Shown here: positions 1 to 8,757 of the stretch, piece after piece
Position numbering within the stretch: the first letter of the stretch is position 1
Layout of the letters: the number at the start of each line of letters is the position of its first letter
Assembly: GCF_016495405.1 (NCBI RefSeq)
Contig: NZ_CP044522.1
Span: 4,139,638-4,203,637 of the forward strand
DNA from: Cobetia sp. cqz5-12
GTDB lineage: Bacteria > Pseudomonadota > Gammaproteobacteria > Pseudomonadales > Halomonadaceae
Direction: 5' to 3'
DNA length: 64,000 bases
The notes under the pieces: generated by a model
What the model was told of the DNA's origin: nothing
What the model saw: the letters and a program-made list of their open reading frames with translations, nothing else
Database searches by the model: none
Made by a program: the position numbers and the translations under genes

Positions 1-1
1 G

Positions 2-106
2 ATCGACAGCCACCCCGGTGAGGGCGCGCGCTTCCGCTGTCACTTCCCCGGCGAGCGCGCCTGCCAGGCGAGCGCTTCCCAAGCCAGCAGTGCGCTAGCC
101 CAGTGA
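2..106 (+). CDS. C-terminal fragment of a sensor histidine kinase, probably PhoR
   Basis: Only the last 34 codons are in the window and the frame ends at TGA 104-106. The visible peptide contains SHPGEGARFRCHFPGE, which resembles the final G-x-G and F-x-x-x-x-P segment of the HATPase domain of PhoR-type kinases. PhoR would phosphorylate PhoB under phosphate limitation. The neighbouring pst-phoU genes and their Pho boxes fit this identity. The catalytic part lies outside the window, so the assignment rests on a short tail and on context; another HATPase protein is possible. Confidence 0.5.
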   Translation: MDSHPGEGARFRCHFPGERACQASASQASSALAQ

Positions 107-147
107 TGGCCTGAATCAGTCCCTGAGCGGACGCCAGCCCAATGCAG

Positions 148-197
148 AACGCCCCGCAGCCACCTCGAAAGGAGGCGATTGCGGGGCGTTTCCTTTG
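148..197 (+). terminator. Rho-independent terminator after the histidine kinase fragment
   Basis: A perfect 11-bp inverted repeat (AACGCCCCGCA at 148-158 and its complement at 180-190) is followed on the plus strand by a T-rich run. It lies between the convergent kinase fragment and cysZ, so it may stop transcription from both sides. Confidence 0.7.
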
Positions 198-285
198 GTC
201 CGCCAGACGACGCTGCGGCGACCTCGACGACAAGCCAGTACAGCGACAAGCCAGTTCAGCGATGAACCAGCTGCGACAGGCTGTC

Positions 286-1014
286 TCAGCGACGCGGTGC
301 CGGCAACTGACGGTAGTGGCTCTGCCACATCAACACCGCCCCGGCGACGGCGCCCGGAATGAACAGCAGATTGGCCAGCGGCACCAGCGTCATGACGAAC
401 ACCGCGGCACCGAAGGTCAACGAGGGCCACCAGCGCGCCTTGAGGCGCTGCTTCATGTCACCGAAGCTGACCTGATGGTTGTCCATCGGGTAGTCGAGAT
501 ACTGGATCGACATGCTCCAGGCCGAGAACAGCCCCCACAACAGCGGCGAGAGCAGGTTCAGGCCCGGGATGAAGCCGATGATGAACAGCGCGATCATGCG
601 CGGGATGAAGTAGCCCAGCTTGGCCATTTCACGCCCCAGCGAGTCGACACCGATCTTCATCAGGCCACGGTCATCATCGATCAGGGTGCCATCCAGACGA
701 TGCTCGACCTTCTCGGCCAGAATGCCGTAGAAGGGCGCGGCAATCAGGTTGGTCACCAGGCTGAAGGTGAAGAACACCACCAGCAACAGACTCACTACCA
801 GCACCGGCCAGATCAACCAGCTGAGCCAGTCCAGCCACGCCGGTACCTTGAGCATCCAGTAATCGATCCAGCCACCGAACTGGTTGAACAACACCCACAG
901 CGTGATGCTGTAGAGCACCAGGTTGATCGCCAGCGGTACGAATACGAAGCGGCGCAGCCCGGGGGTATAGACCATGCGGGTCCCGCGGACCAGCGCCGAT
1001 ACGGCATCAATCAT
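286..1014 (-). CDS. cysZ: CysZ-family sulfate transporter
   Basis: The 242-residue protein belongs to the CysZ/EI24 family of inner-membrane proteins that import sulfate for cysteine synthesis. Hydrophobic segments are visible near residues 20-45, 60-90, 135-165 and 200-230. The middle has the family-type stretch NLIAAPFYGILAEKVE and the later AWSMSIQYLDYP box that is strongly conserved in CysZ. The length is close to the roughly 250 residues of E. coli CysZ. It lies downstream of phoU on the same strand, but 205 bp and a hairpin separate them, so co-transcription is uncertain. No Cys-regulon site was recognised. Confidence 0.88.
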   Translation of the reverse strand: MIDAVSALVRGTRMVYTPGLRRFVFVPLAINLVLYSITLWVLFNQFGGWIDYWMLKVPAWLDWLSWLIWPVLVVSLLLVVFFTFSLVTNLIAAPFYGILAEKVEHRLDGTLIDDDRGLMKIGVDSLGREMAKLGYFIPRMIALFIIGFIPGLNLLSPLLWGLFSAWSMSIQYLDYPMDNHQVSFGDMKQRLKARWWPSLTFGAAVFVMTLVPLANLLFIPGAVAGAVLMWQSHYRQLPAPRR

Positions 1015-1139
1015 GCGACGTCCTCGTCATCTCAAAAGAACCGGCCAGCCAGCGGGCTGACCGGAGCCACACCCTAGCACTCCCGCCTGCGCGGCGCAGC
1101 TGTCGGCCGACTGACACCGCTCGCGCTCCCACGACGCAA

Positions 1140-1176
1140 TCGCCCCGCGGCCTGCCGGTGGGCAGGTGCGGGGCGA
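1140..1176 (-). terminator. Hairpin downstream of phoU
   Basis: An interrupted stem (TCGCCCCG and CCTGCC pairing with GGCAGG and CGGGGCGA, loop GGTG) lies 44 bp beyond the phoU stop. No T tract follows on the minus strand, so it is a weak terminator candidate that may act mainly as a 3'-end stabiliser. A short 9-bp tandem repeat (GGCGAAAGA) adjoins it. Confidence 0.4.
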
Positions 1177-1219
1177 AAGAGGCGAAAGAGGCGACACAGG
1201 GGCAGGGAAGCGTGTCAGC

Positions 1220-1945
1220 TCACTTCTTGTCCAGGTCCTGCGGCTTGAGGTCATGGGTATCGGTGTGACGCACGTCCACGCCCTTGACCAGGAAGATGAC
1301 GTACTCGGCCAGGTTGTCGGCGTGGTCCCCGATACGTTCCAGCGCACGCAGAATCCACATCACGTTGAGCACCGGCGTGATCTGGCGCGCGTCTTCCATC
1401 ATGAAGGTCATCAGCGAGCGCATGGCGCTCTGATATTCCAGATCCACCGAGGCATCTTCACGCAGCACCTTGAGCGCCAGGTCGGTATCGAAGCGCGCGA
1501 AGGCCGTCAGGGAGTCACGCACCATGCTGCGCACGTGCTGACTGAGATGACGCACTTCGACCATGCCGCGCGGACTCTGGCCATTCTCGACCAGCGAGAT
1601 GGCGTTGCGTGCGATCTTGCTCGATTCATCACCGATACGCTCGAGATCGGAGGTGGCGCGGATGACGGCCAGCACCAGGCGCAGGTCGGAGGCCGCCGGC
1701 TGACGGCGGGCCAGCACCCGAGTGCACTCGTCATCGATCTTGAGCTGCATGTCATTGACAGCCTTGTCGTTGTCGCGCACCCGCGTGGCGGTTTCACTGT
1801 CGCCTTCCAGCAATGCCGTGACGGCATCCTGCAGCTGCTTCTCTACCAGTCCGCCCATGGCCAGCAGATGTGTCTTCAGTGCATCCAGCTCGTGATTGAA
1901 CTGCTCTGAGATATGCTTGCCGTGCGAATCGCTGGTGATATCCAT
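1220..1945 (-). CDS. phoU: Phosphate signalling regulator PhoU
   Basis: The 241-residue, all-helical protein has two PhoU repeats. It links the Pst transporter to PhoR and keeps the Pho regulon off when phosphate is plentiful. Each repeat has the family pattern of acidic metal-binding residues: DLERIGDESSKIAR in the first and ALERIGDHADNLAEY in the second. The chosen start begins MDITSDSHGK and is preceded by GGGAGAGGGAA; an in-frame ATG 45 bp further upstream lacks such a site. It is the last gene of pstCAB-phoU, 219 bp after pstB. Confidence 0.96.
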   Translation of the reverse strand: MDITSDSHGKHISEQFNHELDALKTHLLAMGGLVEKQLQDAVTALLEGDSETATRVRDNDKAVNDMQLKIDDECTRVLARRQPAASDLRLVLAVIRATSDLERIGDESSKIARNAISLVENGQSPRGMVEVRHLSQHVRSMVRDSLTAFARFDTDLALKVLREDASVDLEYQSAMRSLMTFMMEDARQITPVLNVMWILRALERIGDHADNLAEYVIFLVKGVDVRHTDTHDLKPQDLDKK

Positions 1946-2164
1946 TTCCCTCTCCCGGAAAGTCGCCCACCGAGTCAGGGGGCGTGACATGAATGACGTG
2001 ACAAGTATGGCCCACTGCTGACTGACACAGCGGGCTCCCCCTCAGCATGCCGACACTTGATTGCAGTAATGTTTCACCCATGGCGCGAAAGCGGTATCTG
2101 GCCGCCATCGTCAGCAATATCAGGGCGAAAAGGCTACCTGGCTGCACATTCGCGCATGAGAACG

Positions 2165-3010
2165 CTAACCGAAACGCCCCGTGATGTAGTCTTCCGTCTG
2201 ACGGCGCCGCGGATTGGTGAACAGCTGGTCGGTCGGGGCGAATTCCACCAGCCGGCCCTCGTGCAGGAAGGCGGTATCGTCTGACACCCGCGCGGCCTGC
2301 TGCATGTTGTGCGTGACGATGATCAGCGTCAGGCGCGAGCGCAGCGAACGGATCAGTTCCTCGATCTTGAGGGTCGAGATGGGGTCCAGCGCCGAGGCCG
2401 GTTCATCCAGCAGCAGCACCTCCGGCTCGACCGCCAGTGTCCGCGCGATCACCAGCCGCTGTTGCTGGCCCCCCGAGAGCCCCAGCGCGCTGTCGTGCAG
2501 GCGGTCCTTCACTTCTTCCCACAGCGCCGCGGAGCGCAGGCAGGCTTCGACCTTGTCATCGAGGTGGCGCTTGTCATTCTCGCCGACCAGCCGCAGTCCG
2601 AAGGCCACGTTCTCGTAGACCGACATCGGAAAGGGATTGGGCGTCTGGAAGACCATGCCGATCCGGCGGCGCAGCATCGGCACGTCCACGCCGCGCGCAT
2701 GAATGTCCTCGCCCTCGAGCAGTACCTTGCCGGAAAGACGTGACTGTTCGTCGAGATCGGTCATGCGATTGAAGGTACGCAACAGACTCGACTTGCCGCA
2801 GCCGGAAGGGCCGATGAAGGCCGTCACGCGCTTGCGTGCGATCTGCAGGCTGACATCCTCCAGTGCGCGGCGTGTCTGGTTCTCCTTGCCGACACGTGCC
2901 TGATAATCGAGGCTCAGGTGACGGGTTTCCAGGCAGATGTCCTCAGCCGGCCGCGCAGGCGTCTCCTCAAGAAACAACTGGGGCTTGGGCTGTTCAGAGT
3001 CACGCCTCAT
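2165..3010 (-). CDS. pstB: Phosphate ABC transporter ATPase PstB
   Basis: The 281-residue cytoplasmic ATPase drives high-affinity phosphate import through PstA and PstC. Walker A is GPSGCGKSSLLRTFNRM, the ABC signature is LSGGQQQRLVIARTLA and Walker B is VLLLDEPASALD; the switch histidine follows in LIIVTHNM. The ATG chosen overlaps the pstA stop as ATGA, indicating translational coupling. A 5'-extended reading would lie inside pstA and is not needed. The N-terminus carries about 30 extra residues before the ABC core compared with E. coli PstB. Confidence 0.97.
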   Translation of the reverse strand: MRRDSEQPKPQLFLEETPARPAEDICLETRHLSLDYQARVGKENQTRRALEDVSLQIARKRVTAFIGPSGCGKSSLLRTFNRMTDLDEQSRLSGKVLLEGEDIHARGVDVPMLRRRIGMVFQTPNPFPMSVYENVAFGLRLVGENDKRHLDDKVEACLRSAALWEEVKDRLHDSALGLSGGQQQRLVIARTLAVEPEVLLLDEPASALDPISTLKIEELIRSLRSRLTLIIVTHNMQQAARVSDDTAFLHEGRLVEFAPTDQLFTNPRRRQTEDYITGRFG

Positions 3011-4803
3011 TCGGTGGCTCCCTTGTAGCGTTGTGCCAGCATGTGCCGCAGGCGAATGGCACTCAGATTGAGGCATAGAATCACGACCACCAACACCAGC
3101 GCGGTCGCGTAGACCAGTGGCCGACTGCTGAAGGCATCGCTGCTCTGGAAGGCCAGATCATAGACCTGATGCCCCAGATGCATGAATTTCCGGTCCAGAT
3201 GCAACCATGGAAAGCTGTCATCCAGTGGCAGATCCGGGGCCAGCTTGACCACCCCGACCAGCATCAGCGGCGCGACTTCACCCGCCGCACGCGCCACGGC
3301 CAGAATCAGCCCCGTCATCAGCGCCGGCGAGGCGGCCGGAATCACCACGCGCTTTAGCGTTTCCAGGCGTGTCGCCCCCAGCGCCAGCGCGCCTTCGCGC
3401 AGACGACGCGGCACGCGCGCCAACCCCTCTTCCGTAGCGACGATCACCACCGGCAAGGTCAGCAGGGCCAGCGTCAGCGAGGCCCACAGAATGCCGCCGG
3501 TCCCGAAGGTCGGCGTCGGCAGCCGCTCGGAGTAGAACAGCTCGTCAATTCCGGCGCCCAGCCCATAGACGAAGAAACCGAGACCGAATACGCCATAGAC
3601 GATGGAGGGCACCCCGGCCAGGTTGCGCAGCGCGATGCGCGTCAGGCGCGTCAGGCGTCCCTGGTGGGCCACCTCGTGCAGATAGAGCGCCGCCATCACG
3701 CCGAAGGGCATCACCATGATCGACATCAGCACCACCATCAGCACAGTGCCGAAGATGGCGGGCCAGACGCCACCGAAGCCCTCGGTGGGCGCGCCGGCCA
3801 CGAAGTCGCGGAAACGCTTGAGCGTCATCATCAGCCGGCCGCTGAAGCCCATCGCATTGGGTCGCCAGGCATTGCGGATATCATCGAGCGCGATGCGGCC
3901 TTCGTAGCCGCCATTGCCGCCCAGCAGCAACTGACCACCCGCCAGCGCATCACGCAGGGCACTCAGCTGACCTTCACGCTCGATGAAGGCGCTGCGTACC
4001 TCCACCAACTCCTCCTGCATCTCCTGTTCGAGCTCAGCGTCCTCTTGAGTCTGCGCCGCGTCGCCGTCAGCAATGGCGCTGCGCCGTGATTCGAGAGACT
4101 GCTGCAGCGCCTGATAGCGACTGCTCAAGGCTTCACTGTCCAGGCGCAGCGCCTGCAACTGGCGGCGCTCGCTCTCGATCATCTTCAGGCGCGCAAACAG
4201 CGGTTCGGCGTCCTCGGACAAGGGCCGGGCAGGCCCGTCGTCGACATCAGGCGTGTGGTCCATCTCCCCTGTCATCGGGTCACTCAGCGCCCGTGGCATG
4301 CCGTAGAGAGTGCGCCCATCGCGCATTTCCAGCATCAGCGCCTGGCTTGGGAAGGCCATCCTGTCGAGCAGCGTCTCCGGCAGCCACTGCCAGCTGGCCG
4401 CGGCCCCGTCACGCGAGGATGTCTGCAGCAACCACCATTGCTGGCGAGCGTCATCTCCCTCGCCCGAGGCGACACGGCGCATCTCCTCGTGCATCAGCTC
4501 GCCGAGCAGATGGCGATTGTCGGCCGCCGGCTCACCCCGCGTGGTGGTCAGGGCCGTAGGGCTCTGGCCAGGCTGTGCCGTCAGCTCCACCTCGACCAGC
4601 CGGGAGGGCCAGAAGTGACTGAAGGAGCCCACCACCAGCAGGCTGAGCAGACCCAGCACCAGCACCAGCGAGACACTGACCGCCATGGCATTCAGCCAGC
4701 CCCACGGGCCGCCGTCGCGCCAGTAGCGCTGCAGACGTCCGACCAGCGGCTCGCGCGGGCGCAGCAAGGAGGAGCTGGCACGCTTGGTGTCAGGATGACT
4801 CAT
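3007..4803 (-). CDS. pstA: Phosphate ABC transporter permease PstA (long form)
   Basis: The inner-membrane subunit of the phosphate importer. At 598 residues it is about twice the length of E. coli PstA. One transmembrane helix lies near residues 45-65. It is followed by a large, charged extracytoplasmic domain (roughly 70-330) with coiled-coil-like heptads, and then a BPD_transp_1 domain of about five helices. The EAA loop reads EGALALGATRLETLKRVVIP. Long PstA proteins with an inserted periplasmic domain are usual in pseudomonads and Halomonas. ATGA overlaps join it to pstC upstream and pstB downstream. Confidence 0.95.
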   Translation of the reverse strand: MSHPDTKRASSSLLRPREPLVGRLQRYWRDGGPWGWLNAMAVSVSLVLVLGLLSLLVVGSFSHFWPSRLVEVELTAQPGQSPTALTTTRGEPAADNRHLLGELMHEEMRRVASGEGDDARQQWWLLQTSSRDGAAASWQWLPETLLDRMAFPSQALMLEMRDGRTLYGMPRALSDPMTGEMDHTPDVDDGPARPLSEDAEPLFARLKMIESERRQLQALRLDSEALSSRYQALQQSLESRRSAIADGDAAQTQEDAELEQEMQEELVEVRSAFIEREGQLSALRDALAGGQLLLGGNGGYEGRIALDDIRNAWRPNAMGFSGRLMMTLKRFRDFVAGAPTEGFGGVWPAIFGTVLMVVLMSIMVMPFGVMAALYLHEVAHQGRLTRLTRIALRNLAGVPSIVYGVFGLGFFVYGLGAGIDELFYSERLPTPTFGTGGILWASLTLALLTLPVVIVATEEGLARVPRRLREGALALGATRLETLKRVVIPAASPALMTGLILAVARAAGEVAPLMLVGVVKLAPDLPLDDSFPWLHLDRKFMHLGHQVYDLAFQSSDAFSSRPLVYATALVLVVVILCLNLSAIRLRHMLAQRYKGATE

Positions 4804-7085
4804 CCCCAGCTCCCCTGATTGGGCGGCGTGAAGCGCTGTCGCAGCACTTCCGCCAGCGTATTGACCACGAAGGTGAAGACGAACAATGCCAGGGCAGCGA
4901 GGAACAGCAAGCGGTAGTGACTGCTGCCGACCTCAGCCTCCGGCAGCTCGATGGCCAGGGTCGCGGCCAGTGAGCGCAGGCCCTCGAACAGGCTGGCATC
5001 CACCAGCGGCGTATTGCCGGCCACCATCAGCACGATCATCGTCTCACCGACGGCGCGCCCCATGCCGATCATCATCGCCGAGAACAGCCCGACGGCGGCG
5101 GCAGGCAGGATGACGCGGCGCAGACTCTGCCATGGCGTCGCGCCAAGCGCCGCGGAGCCGGCGGCCAGACCGCGCGGCACCGACGAGAGGGCATCCTCGC
5201 TGAGCGTGAACAGGGTCGGCATCACCGCCAGTCCCAGCGCCATGCCGGTCACCAGGGTATTGCGCTGGGCATAGTCGATACCGTAGTGGCTGAACAGCCA
5301 CTGACGGAGGTCGCCGTCGAACCACCACTGCTCGACCTGGCCGGCGATGGTCACATCCAGCCACAGCAGCACGAACAGCAGCGGCAACAGCCCGAAGGCC
5401 GCCATGTTTTCCGGCAGCAGATTGCGCCATACGCGCGGCGACAGGGTCCACAGGAAGCCGGCCACCATGGTGCCCACTGGAATCAGGATCAGCCCCAGCA
5501 ACACCGCCATCAGCTCACGCTCGACGAAGGGCGCGACCACCAGGGCGGCGATGAAGCCGATCACCACGGTCGGCAGCGCCTCCATCATCTCCAGCAGCGG
5601 CTTGATACGGGAACGCTGGCGCGGTGCCATGAAGCAGGCGACATGGATGGCACAACCCAGCCCCAACGGCACGGCAAACAGCAGCCCGACCAGTGCCGCC
5701 TTGAGCGTGCCCCACATGATGGGCACCAGCGACAGACGGGGTTCGTGGGTGCCGGTGCTCTCCAGCTGCCAGATCCACTCCGGCGCAGCGCGCCCCTCAT
5801 ACCAGACCTTGCCGAAGATGGCGTCGAGCCCGACGGCCTGATGCGGGTCGTGTATCGCAAGCCCCGTATAGGCCTTGCCGAGCCCCTCCAGCGGTGCGTC
5901 CTGTGCGAGCTGACCGGGCAGCCTTGCCTCCCGGGGCGCCGATGCCAGCAAGCGGCGATCATCATTGCCGAATTCCAGCGCCACGCCTGCCGCGACCCGA
6001 GAGGCATCCAGCCAGTCCAGCACCTGACGGCGGCGCTCGCTGGTGGCCAGATAGAGGCCGAGGCGACCGTTGGCGTCCAGCGCGGCAAAGCCGAGGCTGT
6101 GATGGGCGGCAGCCATCGTCACCACCGGCGCCGACAGACCACTGTCAAAGACACCGGCCTTGACCAGCGGCTGCGCGTGCGCCGGCAACAGATAATGGGT
6201 CAGGCCACCGGCGGCGTCCCCGACGATCAGGCTTCTGCCGCCGCGCAGGACACTGAGCGCGGTGATCGCTGGCGATGACGCAGAGGCCACAGCGTGATGT
6301 GCCAGCTTGCGCGCCAGCGGCCTGGTTCCGGTGGAGGCCTCACTCAGTTGCCACTGGGTGAAGCCATCGCGGTCAGCGGTGACCAGCAGACCTCCCTTTA
6401 GCGAAGACAGCCTGGCCGCGCCCGGCAACCACTGTTGCTGCCACTCGGAGTGCGGAGTCTGGCTTGCTGCATCGTCATCCAGCTCGCCTGCGGAGGCGTG
6501 TGGAGATGACAAGGCCAGACGCGCCAGCCACAGGCCATCGCCATCCTCGGACGGAATGCGCAGCCACAGCTGGTCACGGCTGAGCACCAGGCTTGCCTGG
6601 CGGCGCTCAAGCCCTGCGGGAACCTCGATGGCACTGCCGCGCAGGCGCACGCCAGCGGCGGACTGCTGAACCACCTGCAGGCGATCATCCGCGAGCCAGA
6701 CACCCGCCAGCGGCGAGGTGCGCGAATCCGCCGTCGAATCATCACTGGCCAGCACGGGAGGCAGCCCGTCACGCTCGGCAAGCCGCATGTCAGGCAAGGC
6801 GCTCAGCCAGTCAGGATCGGATAGCCAGTCAGGGTCGCTTAGCCAGTCAGGATCGGTCTGCGCGGCAGGCATCTGCTGGTCGCTCACTTGCTGTTCGAGC
6901 GCCTGCTGAGGAAGCGACGTGACGCTGGCGGGCTTGAGCAGCGGCCACGACACGCTGACCAGATAGGCCAGCATCACGACGACGATGACCATCACGCCCA
7001 GCCCGGCCGCTGTCAGCCACAGACTGGCAAGACGGTCATGCCGCAGGCGACGACGTTGCATTCGGGAGGCATCAACTGCCGACAT
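4800..7085 (-). CDS. pstC: Phosphate ABC transporter permease PstC (long form)
   Basis: The 761-residue inner-membrane subunit pairs with PstA. One helix lies at about residues 27-50, followed by a large extracytoplasmic domain with beta-propeller-like repeats to about residue 450. The transport domain has about six helices and an EAA loop near LAAGSAALGATPWQSLRRVILP. It is far longer than the 320-residue E. coli protein but matches the long PstC of related marine bacteria. Near residue 80 the hexapeptide DPDWLS occurs three times in a row, a DNA-level tandem repeat. It is first in the pstCAB-phoU operon and is preceded by a Pho box. Confidence 0.95.
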   Translation of the reverse strand: MSAVDASRMQRRRLRHDRLASLWLTAAGLGVMVIVVVMLAYLVSVSWPLLKPASVTSLPQQALEQQVSDQQMPAAQTDPDWLSDPDWLSDPDWLSALPDMRLAERDGLPPVLASDDSTADSRTSPLAGVWLADDRLQVVQQSAAGVRLRGSAIEVPAGLERRQASLVLSRDQLWLRIPSEDGDGLWLARLALSSPHASAGELDDDAASQTPHSEWQQQWLPGAARLSSLKGGLLVTADRDGFTQWQLSEASTGTRPLARKLAHHAVASASSPAITALSVLRGGRSLIVGDAAGGLTHYLLPAHAQPLVKAGVFDSGLSAPVVTMAAAHHSLGFAALDANGRLGLYLATSERRRQVLDWLDASRVAAGVALEFGNDDRRLLASAPREARLPGQLAQDAPLEGLGKAYTGLAIHDPHQAVGLDAIFGKVWYEGRAAPEWIWQLESTGTHEPRLSLVPIMWGTLKAALVGLLFAVPLGLGCAIHVACFMAPRQRSRIKPLLEMMEALPTVVIGFIAALVVAPFVERELMAVLLGLILIPVGTMVAGFLWTLSPRVWRNLLPENMAAFGLLPLLFVLLWLDVTIAGQVEQWWFDGDLRQWLFSHYGIDYAQRNTLVTGMALGLAVMPTLFTLSEDALSSVPRGLAAGSAALGATPWQSLRRVILPAAAVGLFSAMMIGMGRAVGETMIVLMVAGNTPLVDASLFEGLRSLAATLAIELPEAEVGSSHYRLLFLAALALFVFTFVVNTLAEVLRQRFTPPNQGSWG
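6805..6858 (-). repeat. 18-bp tandem repeat, three copies, inside pstC
   Basis: Units start at 6805, 6823 and 6841 and differ by only a few bases. The unit length is a multiple of three, so the frame is kept and each copy adds the peptide DPDWLS to the predicted extracytoplasmic linker just after the first membrane helix. Confidence 0.92.
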
Positions 7086-7173
7086 GAAATATCACCACGA
7101 AAGGATTCGCGCCCTGGAGTGTCGACTCCGCAGACGCATGAAGCGGGTATGGCACCGAGATTATGTCCAAGTG

Positions 7174-7191
7174 ATGACAGAGAGATGACAA
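7174..7191 (-). promoter_or_regulatory. Pho box and promoter of pstCAB-phoU
   Basis: On the minus strand the 18-mer reads TTGTCAT-CTCT-CTGTCAT, matching the PhoB-binding direct repeat CTGTCAT-N4-CTGTCAT at 13 of 14 positions. Eight bases downstream is CATAAT (7165-7160), a good -10, with no separate -35, as is usual for PhoB-activated promoters. The pstC start is about 90 bp away, giving a short leader. Confidence 0.88.
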
Positions 7192-7216
7192 AGGCGAATC
7201 AAAGGGCATCCACATC

Positions 7217-8299
7217 CTAAAGCCCCAATTGCTGACGCCAGTGCAGCAGCTGCTTTTCCGGCAGCGGCACATAGCCACCGCGCAGGATGGCCTGCTGGCC
7301 CTGGCGCGACATGATCAATGACAGGAAGGCCTGCTCCAGCGCCGGGAGCGGCTCATCCGGTACGCGATTGACGTAGATGTACAGCGCACGGGTCAGCGGA
7401 TAGCGGCCATCACGAATGCTGGCCCGGCTCGGGAAGACAGCGTGGCCACCCGCCTCACGGCTGACGGACAGCTGCTTCACCAACGGCGAAGAAGTGCTGA
7501 AGCTGGCATAGCCGATGCCATTGGGCGAGGAGCCCACCGCACCGATGATGGAGGCAGAGCCCGGCTGTTCACTGACATCGAGACGGAAGTCACCACCGCA
7601 CAGCGCGACACGGCGGAAGGCGCCGTAGGTGCCCGAGGTGGCACTGCGCCCGAAGCGCGTGATCTGACGGTCATTCCACTCATCACTCAGCCCGAGCTGG
7701 CCCCAGCGATTGGCCGCCTGGCCACCACAGTTGTGCGTGGCGGAGAAGATGGCATCCAGCTGCGCGATGCTGATCTCCTCCAGTGGATTGCTGCGATGCA
7801 CGATGATGCCCATTGCATCCAGCGCCACGGGCACACCCAGCGGCGGATAGCCGAATTCACGCGTGAAGTCCTGACGCTCCTGGTCGCTCATCGGGCGCGA
7901 CATCAGGCCGATGCGGGTAGTGCCGGCGATCAATGCCGGCGGTGCCGTCGAGGAACCCGCGGCCTGCAGCTGCACGCGCACCCCCGGATGATAGCGGCGC
8001 AGCTGGGCAGCCCATCGCGTCACCAGCACCGACAGGGTATCGGAGCCCACCGCCGTCAGGTTGCCCACCACCCCGGACGCCGGGCGATATTCGGGCACCT
8101 TGTCAGCCAGTGCCGGAGCCGAGAGCGTCGAGAGCCCCAGCAGGCAGGCAAGCGACATCAGCCGCAGCGACGGCAGCCCTGAGCGCAGGCAGATAGCGCA
8201 TGAGGAGGGCACACGTGAGGAGGACACGGATGATCCGCGACGCGACGCGAACACGGCGCGAAAGCCTGAACGGACAAGCGACCCGACGGAAACTGACAT
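7217..8299 (-). CDS. pstS: Phosphate ABC transporter substrate-binding protein PstS
   Basis: The 360-residue periplasmic phosphate receptor feeds PstCAB. After the leader, the mature part begins near ADKVPEYRP and has PBP-like elements: VGSDTL, the phosphate-loop-like QAAGSSTAPPALI, and GRSATSGTYGAFRR with the Ser/Thr and Arg expected to hold phosphate. The chosen ATG follows GGGAAG at a good distance. It gives an unusually long leader of about 65 residues, of which only the last 20 (MSLACLLGLSTLSAPALA) resemble a signal peptide. An internal ATG at 8158 would give a normal signal but has no ribosome site. Its own Pho box lies 190 bp upstream. Confidence 0.92.
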   Translation of the reverse strand: MSVSVGSLVRSGFRAVFASRRGSSVSSSRVPSSCAICLRSGLPSLRLMSLACLLGLSTLSAPALADKVPEYRPASGVVGNLTAVGSDTLSVLVTRWAAQLRRYHPGVRVQLQAAGSSTAPPALIAGTTRIGLMSRPMSDQERQDFTREFGYPPLGVPVALDAMGIIVHRSNPLEEISIAQLDAIFSATHNCGGQAANRWGQLGLSDEWNDRQITRFGRSATSGTYGAFRRVALCGGDFRLDVSEQPGSASIIGAVGSSPNGIGYASFSTSSPLVKQLSVSREAGGHAVFPSRASIRDGRYPLTRALYIYVNRVPDEPLPALEQAFLSLIMSRQGQQAILRGGYVPLPEKQLLHWRQQLGL

Positions 8300-8486
8300 G
8301 GCGACTTCCCACCAGAGAATGAACGAGATGACGATGAGACACGGAGCTGACCACGGCTTGCCGCACCCGTGGTGACGGGCAGGCGACGGTGGAACAAGGC
8401 GGCCCGTGCAGCATGGCGAAAGACAGCGAGTATCCGTCATTGCTTCGTTGAGGAACGATTCCCCATGCTGCAGCGCAAAAAATCTC

Positions 8487-8504
8487 CTGACAGCTCCATG
8501 TCAG
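8487..8504 (-). promoter_or_regulatory. Pho box upstream of pstS
   Basis: The minus strand reads CTGACAT-GGAG-CTGTCAG, matching 12 of 14 positions of the PhoB direct repeat. A third related half-site (CTGTCCT) lies two bases further upstream at 8513-8507. The -10 is not obvious. The pstS ATG is about 190 bp downstream. Confidence 0.75.
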
Positions 8505-8637
8505 TGAGGACAGTGCTTTGTCCGCCGGAGTAGGATACAGGAGATGATGAAGCCGCTGCGGCTCATCCGCCATGGTCTGCGTCGCGCTGATGCTATCGAT
8601 GGCACCCGGTGACTTTCCTCGGCCATTGCCGAAGTGT

Positions 8638-8688
8638 CCTGTACAAGGAAGCACCCTGTGCAAGGCAGCGCCCTGCGCCAAAAGACGC
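8638..8688. repeat. 17-bp imperfect tandem repeat, three copies
   Basis: Three 17-bp units start at 8638, 8655 and 8672. All begin CCTG, and the first two share CCTGT-CAAGG-AGC. They lie in the pstS-thioesterase gap. The function is unknown. Confidence 0.65.
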
Positions 8689-8757
8689 ACCTTTTTCAGA
8701 TGGAAGGGTGCAGAAATGAAATGACCATTTTATAACAACAAGATAGCGAGTCATGAC

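Larger units (their letters stand above)
8300..8757. other. Intergenic region between divergent pstS and the thioesterase gene
   Basis: This 458-bp stretch holds the pstS Pho box (8487-8504), a run of three imperfect 17-bp repeats (8638-8688) and the thioesterase promoter region. No convincing gene is visible in it. Confidence 0.6.

Noticed and set aside
142..1077. Long plus-strand open frame opposite cysZ
   Set aside because: It is antisense to a clear CysZ gene, rich in His, Gln and Arg as expected of a high-GC shadow frame, and has no ribosome site.
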